Shown here piece by piece: positions 25,711 to 34,759 of a DNA stretch of 64,000 nucleotides (position 1 is its first letter; each line of letters starts with the position of its first letter). The translations under genes were made by a program, and so were the position numbers. The notes under the pieces were generated by a model that ran no database searches, was not told where the DNA came from, and saw only the letters and a program-made list of their open reading frames with translations. Source of the stretch: Clostridium cadaveris (lineage in GTDB: Bacteria; Bacillota; Clostridia; Clostridiales; Clostridiaceae); NCBI RefSeq assembly GCF_020911725.1, contig NZ_CP076620.1:1306501-1370500 (forward strand), in the 5' to 3' direction.

Positions 25711-25768
25711 ATTACCTCTCTAGCATGTATTATTATTAATACATAAGATCTAGGGAGGTAATTTTTTT
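25711..25768 (+). promoter_or_regulatory. RNA hairpin that sequesters the ABC ribosome binding site
   Basis: ATTACCTCTCTAG (25711-25723) pairs along its whole length (one G-U) with CTAGGGAGGTAAT (25750-25762), which contains the Shine-Dalgarno sequence. Inside, ATGTATTA (25725-25732) pairs with TAATACAT (25737-25744) around a TTAT loop. Six further T (25763-25768) lead directly to ATG 25769. The element therefore resembles both an SD-blocking hairpin and an intrinsic terminator, and could silence the ABC genes in read-through transcripts from the upstream operon. Confidence 0.7.
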
Positions 25769-26704
25769 ATGAATATAATAGAAGTAAATAATGTAACTAA
25801 GAGATTTAAAGATAAATTGGTTTTAGACAATATTTCTTTTAAAGTAGAAGAGGGAGAGATTTTTGGACTTTTAGGCCCTAATGGAGCAGGAAAATCTACA
25901 TTAATAAATATAATAAGCACACTTTTATATAGTGATAGCGGAACTATTACTATATGTGGGCATGATATAAATAAGGAACCTGTTGAGGCTAAAAAATATA
26001 TCGGAGTAGTCCCTCAAGATTTAGCTCTTATGGAGAATCTTAGTGCATATGATAACTTGGAGTTTTTTGGTGCATTATATGGACTTAAAGGAAAAGAGTT
26101 GAAAAATGGAATACTTGAAGCATTAAGGGTCACAGGACTTGGAGATACGAAAAAAGAAAAGGTTAAAAAGTTCTCTGGTGGAATGAAAAGAAGACTTAAT
26201 ATAGCAGCAGCTATAATGCACAATCCTAAGGTGCTTATAATGGACGAGCCTACCGTAGGGGTTGATCCTCAGTCAAGAAATCATATATTCACTTTTGTAA
26301 AAAATATATGTGAAGAAAGAAAAACAACCATAATTTATACTTCTCATTATATGGAGGAAATAGAGGAACTTTGCAAAAGGGTATTTATAATGGATTTAGG
26401 ACAAGAAGTTGCCTATGGAACTCAGGAAGAGGTAAAGTCATCAGTATTTAAAAACCACAAAGTCATAATAAATCTTTCAAGAAAAAATGCAGAAGCCATT
26501 TTTGAACTTAAATCATCAAAGGGAGTCATAGACATAAAAGAAGATGAAAAAAATATCATATTAAATATTGGAGATGGATTTAAGCTTGGTGATACTCTTA
26601 ATATACTTGAAAAATATGATTGTATAATAAATAAAATTAATTATGAAGAACCAAGGCTTGAAGATGTATTTCTAGCACTTACAGGAAAAACTTTAAGGGA
26701 TTAG
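25769..26704 (+). CDS. ABC transporter ATPase (LnrL-like)
   Basis: The 311-residue ATPase carries LLGPNGAGKSTLINIIST (Walker A), a Q-loop at VVPQDLAL, KKFSGGMKRRLNIAAA (signature), VLIMDEPTVGVDP (Walker B) and YTSHYMEEIEEL (H-loop). A C-terminal extension of about 80 residues is usual in drug-exporting ABC-2 ATPases. It powers the two following permeases. Its ribosome binding site lies in the 3' arm of a strong hairpin. Order and neighbours match LnrL of the linearmycin-resistance system. Confidence 0.93.
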   Translation: MNIIEVNNVTKRFKDKLVLDNISFKVEEGEIFGLLGPNGAGKSTLINIISTLLYSDSGTITICGHDINKEPVEAKKYIGVVPQDLALMENLSAYDNLEFFGALYGLKGKELKNGILEALRVTGLGDTKKEKVKKFSGGMKRRLNIAAAIMHNPKVLIMDEPTVGVDPQSRNHIFTFVKNICEERKTTIIYTSHYMEEIEELCKRVFIMDLGQEVAYGTQEEVKSSVFKNHKVIINLSRKNAEAIFELKSSKGVIDIKEDEKNIILNIGDGFKLGDTLNILEKYDCIINKINYEEPRLEDVFLALTGKTLRD

Positions 26705-26713
26705 GAGGAAGTT

Positions 26714-27796
26714 ATGAAAGGATTAACCTATATTAAAATTCAGCTTAAAAACTTATTTTCTAATTTTCAAGTAAGCATATTATATTTTATAGCGTTACCT
26801 CTTATAATAGGGGGTGCTATGGGATTTATGAATAAGTCACTTCATGGAGGAGAATTCAAACTGGATACCATAAAGATTGGAATAATAGATGAAGATAAAT
26901 CACAATTATCTGAGAACCTTGTAGGCTTTTTGGGAAATGATATAAGTAAGGATATTTTAGCGGTTGTAGACGATGATATGGATGGAACTATAGTGATTCC
27001 AAAGGGCTATGATGAAAGAATAAGGGATTTTCAAAATGTAGATATAACTATAAAAGATAATGATACAAGCATAGAAAAATTGAATACTGTAAAATCCATA
27101 ATTGATAGTTATCATAAGGCCATTTATGACAGTACAAAAGGCATAAATAGGGAAGAAGCCGTAGAAAAGGTAAAATTAGAAGGTAAACAACAGGAAGATC
27201 CCTTTGCTTTCTATTCTGTAAGTCTTATTGGTCTTGTATGCAGCATGATAATATTTGGTCTTTCAAGCATAAACGCTGAACGGAATGAGAAGAATTTCGA
27301 TGAAAGAATTCTATCAACTCCAAATAGCAAAAGTAAAATTTTAAATTTGAAGTATGTAACTTACTATATATATAGCTTTTTAAGTATATTATCTTATTGT
27401 TTTGTTTATAGATTTTTAGGAAAGGCATTTATAGGAAATATTGAACAGCTTCTAATTATTATAGCTATAGCGAGCCTATTAATAACAAGCCTTATAATAT
27501 TTCTCATAACTATGTTTACTGAAAAGTATGCAAAAATTGCAGCTATGGTCTTATTTATGATACCTATACTTGGAGGGGGGATGTTTACCCCAAATGTAAG
27601 TATTATTTCTAAGATTGCACCAACCTATTATATATCAGAAGTTTTTAGCAGTTATGAAAGAAAGGGAAACATGGAGGAAAGTATATTTACAATAGTTATA
27701 ATAATTATTGCAGCAATACTTTTATATTTAGCATCTATAATAAAGATAAATCTAAGGAGGAATAAAAATGAAGCTATTAAGCCTAACCTGGGTTAA
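26714..27796 (+). CDS. ABC-2 permease (LnrM-like)
   Basis: One N-terminal helix (about 18-38) is followed by a large external domain of roughly 125 residues (IGIIDEDKSQLSENLVGFLG and onward) and five C-terminal helices (from about 170). This is the layout of ABC-2 type exporter subunits (YhgE/LnrM/LnrN). The ribosome binding site GGAGG lies six bases before ATG 26714. The end overlaps the next permease by 29 bases, which suggests coupling and a 1:1 complex. Confidence 0.88.
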   Translation: MKGLTYIKIQLKNLFSNFQVSILYFIALPLIIGGAMGFMNKSLHGGEFKLDTIKIGIIDEDKSQLSENLVGFLGNDISKDILAVVDDDMDGTIVIPKGYDERIRDFQNVDITIKDNDTSIEKLNTVKSIIDSYHKAIYDSTKGINREEAVEKVKLEGKQQEDPFAFYSVSLIGLVCSMIIFGLSSINAERNEKNFDERILSTPNSKSKILNLKYVTYYIYSFLSILSYCFVYRFLGKAFIGNIEQLLIIIAIASLLITSLIIFLITMFTEKYAKIAAMVLFMIPILGGGMFTPNVSIISKIAPTYYISEVFSSYERKGNMEESIFTIVIIIIAAILLYLASIIKINLRRNKNEAIKPNLG

Positions 27797-28832
27797 TATA
27801 AAAAGACTAATTAAAAATCCTCAGATATTATTGATGCTGCTTTTAGTGCCATCCGTAATGATAGTGAGTATATTTAGTGGAAACTTATCTCAAAAGGATT
27901 CTGAAAAACCTGCATTGTCTATAATTGATGAAGATAAAAGTGAAAAAAGCAGAGAGCTTATAAGTAAACTTGAAGAAAGTTATGAAATAAACTTTATGAA
28001 TGATAAAGAATCTGCTTATGAAAAAATAAAAGATGGATCCTTGGCAGATGTGTTTTATATAGAAAAAGGATTTGAGGAGAAAATTCATAAAAAAGAAAAT
28101 CCAAAGGTTAAGATAGTAAGTGCATCAGAAGATACAGGAAGATTTACTGCGAAAAATATCATAGATGATTTTGTAAATGGAGAGATCAATGGCAATCAGG
28201 CAAATCAAGTACCTGAAGCCAAAATAGAAATGGATAAAAAGGATAATACTATGAACTTTATAGTTATGATTCTTATGATGTGTTACTTTATGATAATTTC
28301 TGCATCTGTAATAGGAGAAGACCTTATAAAACTAAAGAAACAGAATATAATTAAGAGGGCTATAACAACTGCCAATAAGGATTATGAAGTTTTAGGAGGA
28401 ATATTTTTAGCTATATTCATATGCCAGTCTCTATCAACTTCTTTAATATTTACGGCTATATATAAATTTGCTGGGATAACACTTAATATACTTCCTCAAA
28501 CTATATTAGTGATACTTTTATGCAGTTTATTATCTACAGCAGTTGTGTTAGCAGCAGTTAGATGGATAAAAAATGCTACAATGGTTTCACTTACTGTTGT
28601 TGTTTATGACCTTATAGCATTTATAATATCAATGGTGAATCTTAATTTGAGTTCTTTAGGAGAAGTTACATCAGTGATAACAATTCTAGATAAATTAAGT
28701 CCATTTTATTGGATGAGAAATATTCTTGGAAGTACAGATATTATTCTTAGTATAGGAATGATTTTATTGATGTCAGCATGCTTTTTTACAGCTGGAAGTT
28801 TCAAATTGATGGATTTTGTAAAAGATAATTAA
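27768..28832 (+). CDS. ABC-2 permease (LnrN-like)
   Basis: It has the same architecture as the preceding permease: an N-terminal helix, an external domain beginning ALSIIDEDKSEKSRELISKL, and six C-terminal helices ending AGSFKLMDFVKDN. The shared IIDEDKS segment shows the two are paralogous. It starts inside the previous gene (ATG 27768, after AGGAGG). Together with the ATPase it should form a heterodimeric exporter for a lipophilic compound. Confidence 0.88.
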   Translation: MKLLSLTWVNIKRLIKNPQILLMLLLVPSVMIVSIFSGNLSQKDSEKPALSIIDEDKSEKSRELISKLEESYEINFMNDKESAYEKIKDGSLADVFYIEKGFEEKIHKKENPKVKIVSASEDTGRFTAKNIIDDFVNGEINGNQANQVPEAKIEMDKKDNTMNFIVMILMMCYFMIISASVIGEDLIKLKKQNIIKRAITTANKDYEVLGGIFLAIFICQSLSTSLIFTAIYKFAGITLNILPQTILVILLCSLLSTAVVLAAVRWIKNATMVSLTVVVYDLIAFIISMVNLNLSSLGEVTSVITILDKLSPFYWMRNILGSTDIILSIGMILLMSACFFTAGSFKLMDFVKDN

Positions 28833-28861
28833 TTTAGTCTACTATTTAAGAGGTGAAATTA

Positions 28862-28948
28862 TTGGAAGGATTAATACAGATACTAACAGCATTGTTCATG
28901 ACATTAGTAATTATAGGTTTCTTTGATAAAAAGAAAAAGGATAAATAA
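28862..28948 (+). CDS. Small membrane peptide, 28 residues
   Basis: A site AGAGGTG (28849-28855) precedes TTG 28862. The product is MEGLIQILTALFMTLVIIGF followed by FDKKKKDK: one hydrophobic helix and a basic tail, typical of small single-pass regulatory peptides. It starts 29 bases after the last ABC permease gene and ends before the operon terminator, so it is probably cotranscribed. Whether it modulates the transporter is unknown. Confidence 0.6.
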   Translation: MEGLIQILTALFMTLVIIGFFDKKKKDK

Positions 28949-28982
28949 GAATAATATCTTTATATTTTTATTAGTTTATATT

Positions 28983-29016
28983 AAAATGGAGTGTTTTTTA
29001 CACTCCATTTTTTATG
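28983..29016 (+). terminator. Intrinsic terminator of the ABC operon
   Basis: AAAATGGAGTGT (28983-28994) pairs perfectly with ACACTCCATTTT (29000-29011), followed by TTT. Confidence 0.9.
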
Positions 29017-29279
29017 CTTTATCGCATGATTCACCATATCATAACCTTCTTTTGTTAAAACTTAAACTCATATTGCATAGTACATAATATGAAAAGTCCT
29101 TTATATAGTTAATAAAAATATAGAAGTTTGAATAAAGTCTATATGCAATCCTTTTTTATAAATTCTCTTTAATAAATTAAAAGAAACCCTTTAGAATTTC
29201 TTTAGATTTCTATGAAGCTGTTCTTAAACTTTAGAAGTTATCATTAAACCATAGTTTAAGAGATTGTGAGGAGAAGAAA
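29017..29279. promoter_or_regulatory. Intergenic region with an 8-bp inverted repeat before dedA
   Basis: No gene is seen in this stretch. CTTAAACT (29223-29230) and AGTTTAAG (29253-29260) are exact inverse complements 22 bases apart, 20 bases before the dedA start. They may be an operator, or they may flank the promoter; the rest is AT-rich and featureless. Confidence 0.35.
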
Positions 29280-29789
29280 ATGGATGCTTCTAATTTAACA
29301 AATTATTTTTATCAATATGGATCACTATTTGTTTTTACAATAGTATTTTTAGAATATTTAAATCTTCCAGGGCTTCCGGGAGGAATAATAATGCCCTTGG
29401 CTGGAGTATGGGCAGCAACGGGAAATATATCACTGATTTCAGTAGTTATACTATCTGTTATAGCAGGAATATTGGGAAGCTGGGTGCTTTATAGCATAGG
29501 AAGATTTGGAGGGAATTTTTTGTTGGAAAAATATCTTAAGAGATTTCCTAAACATGAAGACTATATAAATGGGAAAATTGAATTTTTAAGGGAAAAGGGA
29601 ACTATAGGAGTTTTTATAAGTAAACTTCTACCGGTAGCAAGAACCCTTATATCTCTGCCAGCAGGGCTTTTAAAGATGAATTTTTTAAAATATAGCTTAT
29701 ATTCTGCTTTGGGAATTTTAATATGGAATTGTGCATTTATAAGTGCTGGATATTTCTTCTCTACAACAGTGATTCAGGTGATAGGTTAA
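29280..29789 (+). CDS. DedA-family membrane protein
   Basis: The 169-residue protein has the DedA signature: FLEYLNLPGLPGGIIMPLAG near the N-terminus, GSWVLYSIGRFGGNFLLEKY, then FISKLLPVARTLISLPAGLL (the conserved F-x-R-x-x-P-x-x-R-region equivalent), and C-terminal helices. DedA proteins act in membrane homeostasis, and some recycle undecaprenyl phosphate or phospholipids across the membrane. GAGGAG precedes ATG 29280. It is the first gene of a run of five with small gaps or overlaps (to 34603). Confidence 0.9.
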   Translation: MDASNLTNYFYQYGSLFVFTIVFLEYLNLPGLPGGIIMPLAGVWAATGNISLISVVILSVIAGILGSWVLYSIGRFGGNFLLEKYLKRFPKHEDYINGKIEFLREKGTIGVFISKLLPVARTLISLPAGLLKMNFLKYSLYSALGILIWNCAFISAGYFFSTTVIQVIG

Positions 29790-29808
29790 GGTTTTAGGAG
29801 GGTTTTTT

Positions 29809-31068
29809 ATGAGAATAGCAATGATGACAAATAATTATAAGCCATTTATAGGAGGTGTTCCTATATCAATAGAAAGACTTGCAGAAGGTTTAAAAATACT
29901 TGGACATGAAGTTTTTATATTTGCTCCTGCTTATGGAAATATGGAAGATGAGGATAATGTAATAAGATATAAGTCTTTTAAAGGGAGAGCACTACAAGGG
30001 GGCATAGTAATTCCAAATATGTTTGACCCAAAGATTGAAAGGAAATTTAAAAGAATGAATATAGATATCATACATGTTCATCATCCTATGCTTATAGGCA
30101 ATGTGGCTTTACATTTAGGGAAAAAGTATAATGTTCCTGTTACTTTTACATATCATACACGATATGAGCAGTATCTTCATTATATAAAACCTTATGAATA
30201 TCTAGAAAATAGAAGTAAAAATGAAAAAAATCATGAGTTAAGAGAGCTTGAAGTAAAACTATTAAATTCTACTAAAGAAAAGGTCATTCCAAGCTATATA
30301 AAAAATTTCGCTAATAAATGTGATATGGTGTTCTCGCCGACGGAATCCATGAAAGAATATCTAAGGGAAATTGGAGTTGATTCTAGAATTCAAGTTATGC
30401 CTACAGGATTGAAGGATAGATGTTTTGATGCATATGATGTTTCAAGTGATGACATAAGAAAAAAATATAAAAAAGATAAAAAATATCTTTTTTGTACAGT
30501 AGCTCGTCTTACAAAAGAAAAAAATATAGAGTTTTTGATAGATGGATTGAAGAAAATTAAAGACAACATTGGAGATTGTTTTAACACTTTGATAATAGGC
30601 GATGGGCCTTTAAAAACAACTTTAAAGAAAAAGACCACTAGATTAGGGCTTGATAACAATGTTACTTTTCTAAACAGCATTAAAAATGAAAATATAGACG
30701 ATTACTATAGGGCTTCAGACTTATTTTTATTTGCCTCAAAATCAGAAACTCAAGGGATAGTTTTATTAGAAGCCATGGCTGCATGGAATCCTGTAGTAGC
30801 AGTTAAGGGAAGTGGAGTTGTAGATGTGGTTTGTGATGATATAAATGGTTATGTAACAGATGAAAACTTAGATGAGTGGGCTTCAAAGATTATAAGTATA
30901 TTGAATGATGAAGAATTGAGGGAGAGTTTAAAGAAAGGCGCTTATGATACTGCTTTAAGTTATAGGAGCGGCAATGTTGCTAAAATTGCTGAATATAACT
31001 ATTCAAGTGTATTGAGTTCTTATTACAAGGAACAATGTTTATATGGAGATAAGATAAATGTGGGATAA
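29809..31068 (+). CDS. GT4-type glycosyltransferase (glycolipid type)
   Basis: The GT-B fold enzyme opens MRIAMMTNNYKPFIGGVPIS, then IHVHHPMLIGNVAL, TFTYHTRYEQYLHY, FSPTESMKEYL, TVARLTKEKNIEFLIDGLKK and SETQGIVLLEAMAAWNPVVA with GSGVVDVV, the EX7E-type donor site of family GT4. It resembles 1,2-diacylglycerol glucosyltransferases that make membrane glycolipids, which fits the DedA and acyltransferase neighbours. Acceptor and sugar are inferred. The gene ends 11 bases inside the next one. Confidence 0.88.
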   Translation: MRIAMMTNNYKPFIGGVPISIERLAEGLKILGHEVFIFAPAYGNMEDEDNVIRYKSFKGRALQGGIVIPNMFDPKIERKFKRMNIDIIHVHHPMLIGNVALHLGKKYNVPVTFTYHTRYEQYLHYIKPYEYLENRSKNEKNHELRELEVKLLNSTKEKVIPSYIKNFANKCDMVFSPTESMKEYLREIGVDSRIQVMPTGLKDRCFDAYDVSSDDIRKKYKKDKKYLFCTVARLTKEKNIEFLIDGLKKIKDNIGDCFNTLIIGDGPLKTTLKKKTTRLGLDNNVTFLNSIKNENIDDYYRASDLFLFASKSETQGIVLLEAMAAWNPVVAVKGSGVVDVVCDDINGYVTDENLDEWASKIISILNDEELRESLKKGAYDTALSYRSGNVAKIAEYNYSSVLSSYYKEQCLYGDKINVG

Positions 31069-31672
31069 AGCTTTGATAAGATTTTCTTGGATTTATATAG
31101 AATTAGTTTATAGAACTATGAAGTGGGATTTTTCTGATGAATTCAAATTAAATGAAGTCAATTTAAAGAACTGCATTTTAGGATTTTGGCATGGTCAAAG
31201 TTATGCTATGAATTTCTTAATAAAAAAGATCTATAAGGAAAATTATCCAATGACTGTTATAGTCACAGCAGACAAAAGAGGTGACTATATAGAGGAGACC
31301 ATAGGAAAATACGGAGTTGGAGCATTGAGGGTGCCAGATGGAGCGAAGATAAAGAATTTTTTAAGGTATATAAAAGATGAAAGCAATATAGATGGAGCCT
31401 CTATGGCGATTTCTTTAGATGGACCATTAGGACCATTTCAGGAACTCAAAAAGCTAGGGCCCCTTTTATCTAATAAATCAGGAAAAAAATTTATAGGAGT
31501 GAATTTAAAAGTATCTAAAAAGATTTCTTTGAAAAATAGATGGGATAATTACATTATTCCATTACCATTTTCTATAGTAAAAGTTGAAGCCTATGACTTT
31601 AAAAATGTTCAAGATGAAGATTTAAAACACTTTATCGATTATAAAGAAATAATAAAAAGTAAATTATGTTGA
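31058..31672 (+). CDS. Lysophospholipid-acyltransferase-like protein (DUF374)
   Basis: The 204-residue protein has FWHGQSYAM at residue 40-50, in the place of the HX4D catalytic box of this superfamily, and MAISLDGPLGPFQELKKLGP further on, which matches the DGPxGP motif of DUF374 proteins. The usual charged residue after the His is changed, as is common in this subfamily. A lipid acyl or related transfer is likely. ATG 31058 overlaps the glycosyltransferase gene by 11 bases, showing coupling. Confidence 0.8.
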   Translation: MWDKALIRFSWIYIELVYRTMKWDFSDEFKLNEVNLKNCILGFWHGQSYAMNFLIKKIYKENYPMTVIVTADKRGDYIEETIGKYGVGALRVPDGAKIKNFLRYIKDESNIDGASMAISLDGPLGPFQELKKLGPLLSNKSGKKFIGVNLKVSKKISLKNRWDNYIIPLPFSIVKVEAYDFKNVQDEDLKHFIDYKEIIKSKLC

Positions 31673-31728
31673 AAAAGTATTTTATGATATCATAAAGTAG
31701 AAAGTTTATAGAAAACGAGGGTGTGTAT

Positions 31729-32433
31729 ATGAAGTCATATAATATTTTAGTAGTAGAAGATGAGAAAGAAATAGCAGATGCTTTGGAGATATATTTATCT
31801 AATCAAGGATATAAAGTTTTTAAAGGTTATGATGGATTAGAAGGGTTAGAAATAATATCAAAAGAAGAGATTCATTTAGCAATAATAGATATAATGATGC
31901 CAAGGATGAATGGAATAACTTTAACTATGAAGCTTAGAGAGCACCATGATTTTCCTGTTATAATGCTTTCAGCAAAGTCAGAGGAGATAGACAAAATAAT
32001 GGGACTTAACATAGGAGCTGATGATTATGTAACAAAGCCATTTAATCCTATGGAGCTTTTAGCTAGGGTTAATTCTCAGCTTAGAAGATACAGCAAGTTT
32101 TTAAATATTATATCAGGAAAAAAAGAGAATAAAAGTACCTTTACCATTGGAGGGCTAGAACTGAATGAGGATACAAAAGAAGTGTCTCTTGATGGGAATT
32201 TGGTAAAGGTTACGCCTATAGAATTTAAGATTCTTCATCTTCTTATGAGAAATCCAGGAAGAGTTTTCTCTGCAGAGGAAATATATGAGTCAGTATGGAA
32301 TGAGCAAGCTATAAATACAGATACAGTTATGGTTCATGTAAGAAATATAAGAGAAAAAATAGAGATTAATCCTAAAAATCCAAAATATTTAAAGGTGGTA
32401 TGGGGAGTTGGATACAAAATCGAAAAATATTAA
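31729..32433 (+). CDS. OmpR-family response regulator
   Basis: The receiver (1-118) has VVEDEKEIAD, the Asp in LAIIDIMMPRMNG and VTKPFNPMELLA. The winged helix (about 135-234) includes VTPIEFKILHLLMRNPGRVF, EIYESVWNEQAINTDTVMVH and VVWGVGYKIEKY. ATG 31729 is seven bases after GAGGG; the GTG at 31723 is too close to it. The kinase gene begins inside its 3' end. Confidence 0.94.
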   Translation: MKSYNILVVEDEKEIADALEIYLSNQGYKVFKGYDGLEGLEIISKEEIHLAIIDIMMPRMNGITLTMKLREHHDFPVIMLSAKSEEIDKIMGLNIGADDYVTKPFNPMELLARVNSQLRRYSKFLNIISGKKENKSTFTIGGLELNEDTKEVSLDGNLVKVTPIEFKILHLLMRNPGRVFSAEEIYESVWNEQAINTDTVMVHVRNIREKIEINPKNPKYLKVVWGVGYKIEKY

Positions 32434-34603
32434 AAAGAAAGTTTTATTAAATATAGTAGTTTTAATAATGATTATAACATCAGCATTAGGTATGATATAC
32501 ACTTATCCTATGATAGAGAAAAAGGTTAATGAAAGAGAAAATTATTCTCCATTTGAAATGATGAATTTTGTAAATGATATTTATGACAGCAGTTATGTAA
32601 TTTACAAAGATATGATGGAAGAAAAAGAGGGCAAGACCATATATCCTGAAGCTCTTTTTATAAAGCCTAGAGATGTGAGCTATGGTGATAAAACAAATTA
32701 TAATCGAGAAGGAGATAATACTGAAAAAGCTATAAGACGTGACTTTGATTCTTCAGCCAACAAGTTAAAGTATTCTTTGAAGAATTTAGAATACTATGCT
32801 TCATTTAAAGATGGAAGTTTTGTTAAAGCAAATAGCGGAAATGATATAAAAAAATATATTCAGAGCAAAGAACTTACTGATGAAGAAATAGAAAACTTAA
32901 AGAAAGATTATTTGTTTTATGTGAATTTAAGCTTTGATGAAGAGGGAGAAATTAAAGTAAATAATTCCATAGGGGCTAATCAGTACACTATGCAGCAAAA
33001 ATTAGATAATGAAGTTTTAAAGAATTTAAATAGTTATGAATATACACCATATGAATTGAATCCTATAAAAAATATAGATATTATATATGCAGTTCCTAGA
33101 AATTTAAAATATAATGACAACATAACTATGTCAATTCACTCTCTAGAGTATATGGATTATAGAAATAGTTCTTCTATGTTTATATTAACAATAGGGATAA
33201 TAGTACTGTTTTTAGCATTATTAGTGCCTTATAGATTAGGGAAAGAGTTTATAGGATTTAAAGCTTTATCTAAAATACCATTTGAATTTAATGTATTAAT
33301 AGCCATGCTGGTTGTAACAGCATTTATAGGGATGTCACCTGAAATAATAATTATGAATACCATAAATGGAAGCTTTACTGAACTTGTAAGAGAAAGCTTT
33401 AGTATGTACATGTCAGATATCATAGTATATTTGGCAAATGTGATATACTACGTCATAATATTTGCCTTTATTTTCTTAGAAATTACTATGATAAAGTATA
33501 TCTTTCATGAAGGAATAAGAAAATATTTTAGAGAAAAATTTCTTTTGCTTGCTATATTGAGATGGATAAAGAATGGTTTTCGTAAAGTTTTTGACTCAAT
33601 AAGAAATGTAGACTTAAGAGATAATCAGAACAAAAAATTACTGAAAATAGTCTTAATCAACTTTGTTGCAGTCACAATTATGTGTAGTACATGGTTCTTT
33701 GGAATAATTGGAGCTGTAATATATAGTTTTATATTATTTAAAATTTTAAAAAAATATATAGAAGATGTGAGTGAAAAATATAAAAAACTTTTAAAAGTTA
33801 CAAATGAAATTGCTAAAGGAAATCTTGATGTGAAGATTGAAGATGACTTAGGTGTATTTGAACCATTCAAGGAAGAAGTATCAAAGATACAAAATGGTTT
33901 TAAAAATGCCGTTGACGAAGAAGTAAAGAGCCAGAAGATGAAGACAGAGCTTATATCAAATGTATCTCATGATTTAAAAACACCACTGACATCAATAATT
34001 ACCTATATAGACTTATTGAAGGATCAAAACATTAATGAAGAAACTCGAAAGTTATATATAGATACTTTAGATAGGAAGTCGCAAAGATTAAAAGATCTAA
34101 TAGAAGATTTGTTTGAAGTAAGCAAAGCTACCAGTGGAAATATAAGCTTAAATATAATGAATGTAGATATAGTTTCTCTTATGAAACAAGTACAGATTGA
34201 ACTCTCAGATAAGATAGAAGAGTCAACTTTAACTTTTAAAAACAACTATCCAGATCATAAAGTTATGCTTCTTTTAGATAGTCAAAGAACTTTTAGAGTG
34301 TTTGAGAATCTTATAGTGAATGCATTAAAGTATTCTATGGACAATTCTAGAGTATATATTTCTATAATTGAAGATGAAAGCGAAGTAAAGATAACATTGA
34401 AGAATATGTCTTATGCAGAAATTGATTTTAATATAGATGAAATTGCAGAAAGATTTGTAAGGGGAGATAAATCACGAAATACTGAAGGCTCTGGTTTAGG
34501 TCTTGCTATAGCAAAAAGCTTTGTGGAACTTCAAGGAGGGAAATTTAATATAGATATAGATGGAGACCTCTTTAAAGTAACAATTTCTTTTCTAAAAAAA
34601 TAA
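32408..34603 (+). CDS. Large membrane sensor histidine kinase
   Basis: The 731-residue kinase has a first helix (about 11-31), an external domain of some 220 residues, then about six helices (255-275, 293-312, 335-360, 410-450), a HAMP-like linker, a HisKA box with SNVSHDLKTPLTSIITYIDL (phosphoacceptor His), and an HATPase domain with NLIVNALKYSMDN and GSGLGLAIAKSFVEL. The ATPase G1 region is degenerate (KNMSYAEIDF). The start is TTG 32408, served by AAAGGTGG (32391-32398) inside the regulator gene, so the genes overlap by 26 bases. Location behind DedA, GT4 and acyltransferase genes suggests an envelope-lipid signal. Confidence 0.9.
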   Translation: MDTKSKNIKKKVLLNIVVLIMIITSALGMIYTYPMIEKKVNERENYSPFEMMNFVNDIYDSSYVIYKDMMEEKEGKTIYPEALFIKPRDVSYGDKTNYNREGDNTEKAIRRDFDSSANKLKYSLKNLEYYASFKDGSFVKANSGNDIKKYIQSKELTDEEIENLKKDYLFYVNLSFDEEGEIKVNNSIGANQYTMQQKLDNEVLKNLNSYEYTPYELNPIKNIDIIYAVPRNLKYNDNITMSIHSLEYMDYRNSSSMFILTIGIIVLFLALLVPYRLGKEFIGFKALSKIPFEFNVLIAMLVVTAFIGMSPEIIIMNTINGSFTELVRESFSMYMSDIIVYLANVIYYVIIFAFIFLEITMIKYIFHEGIRKYFREKFLLLAILRWIKNGFRKVFDSIRNVDLRDNQNKKLLKIVLINFVAVTIMCSTWFFGIIGAVIYSFILFKILKKYIEDVSEKYKKLLKVTNEIAKGNLDVKIEDDLGVFEPFKEEVSKIQNGFKNAVDEEVKSQKMKTELISNVSHDLKTPLTSIITYIDLLKDQNINEETRKLYIDTLDRKSQRLKDLIEDLFEVSKATSGNISLNIMNVDIVSLMKQVQIELSDKIEESTLTFKNNYPDHKVMLLLDSQRTFRVFENLIVNALKYSMDNSRVYISIIEDESEVKITLKNMSYAEIDFNIDEIAERFVRGDKSRNTEGSGLGLAIAKSFVELQGGKFNIDIDGDLFKVTISFLKK

Positions 34604-34759
34604 AGTAATTTAGGATTGCCCTGGAATTTTCTGGGGTGATTTTTGATTTGGGAATTATAGTGATTTTATATAAGTATGGATAGGTGATATAATAGGAATA
34701 TATGTAAATTTTTAAATTATAGATACTGAGATAACAGCTGTTATGAAAGGAAAAGATAT

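Noticed and set aside
34610-34650. Terminator after the large kinase gene
   Set aside because: ATTGCCC and GGGTGAT can pair only with two G-U pairs and an irregular interior; I could not support it well enough to list it.
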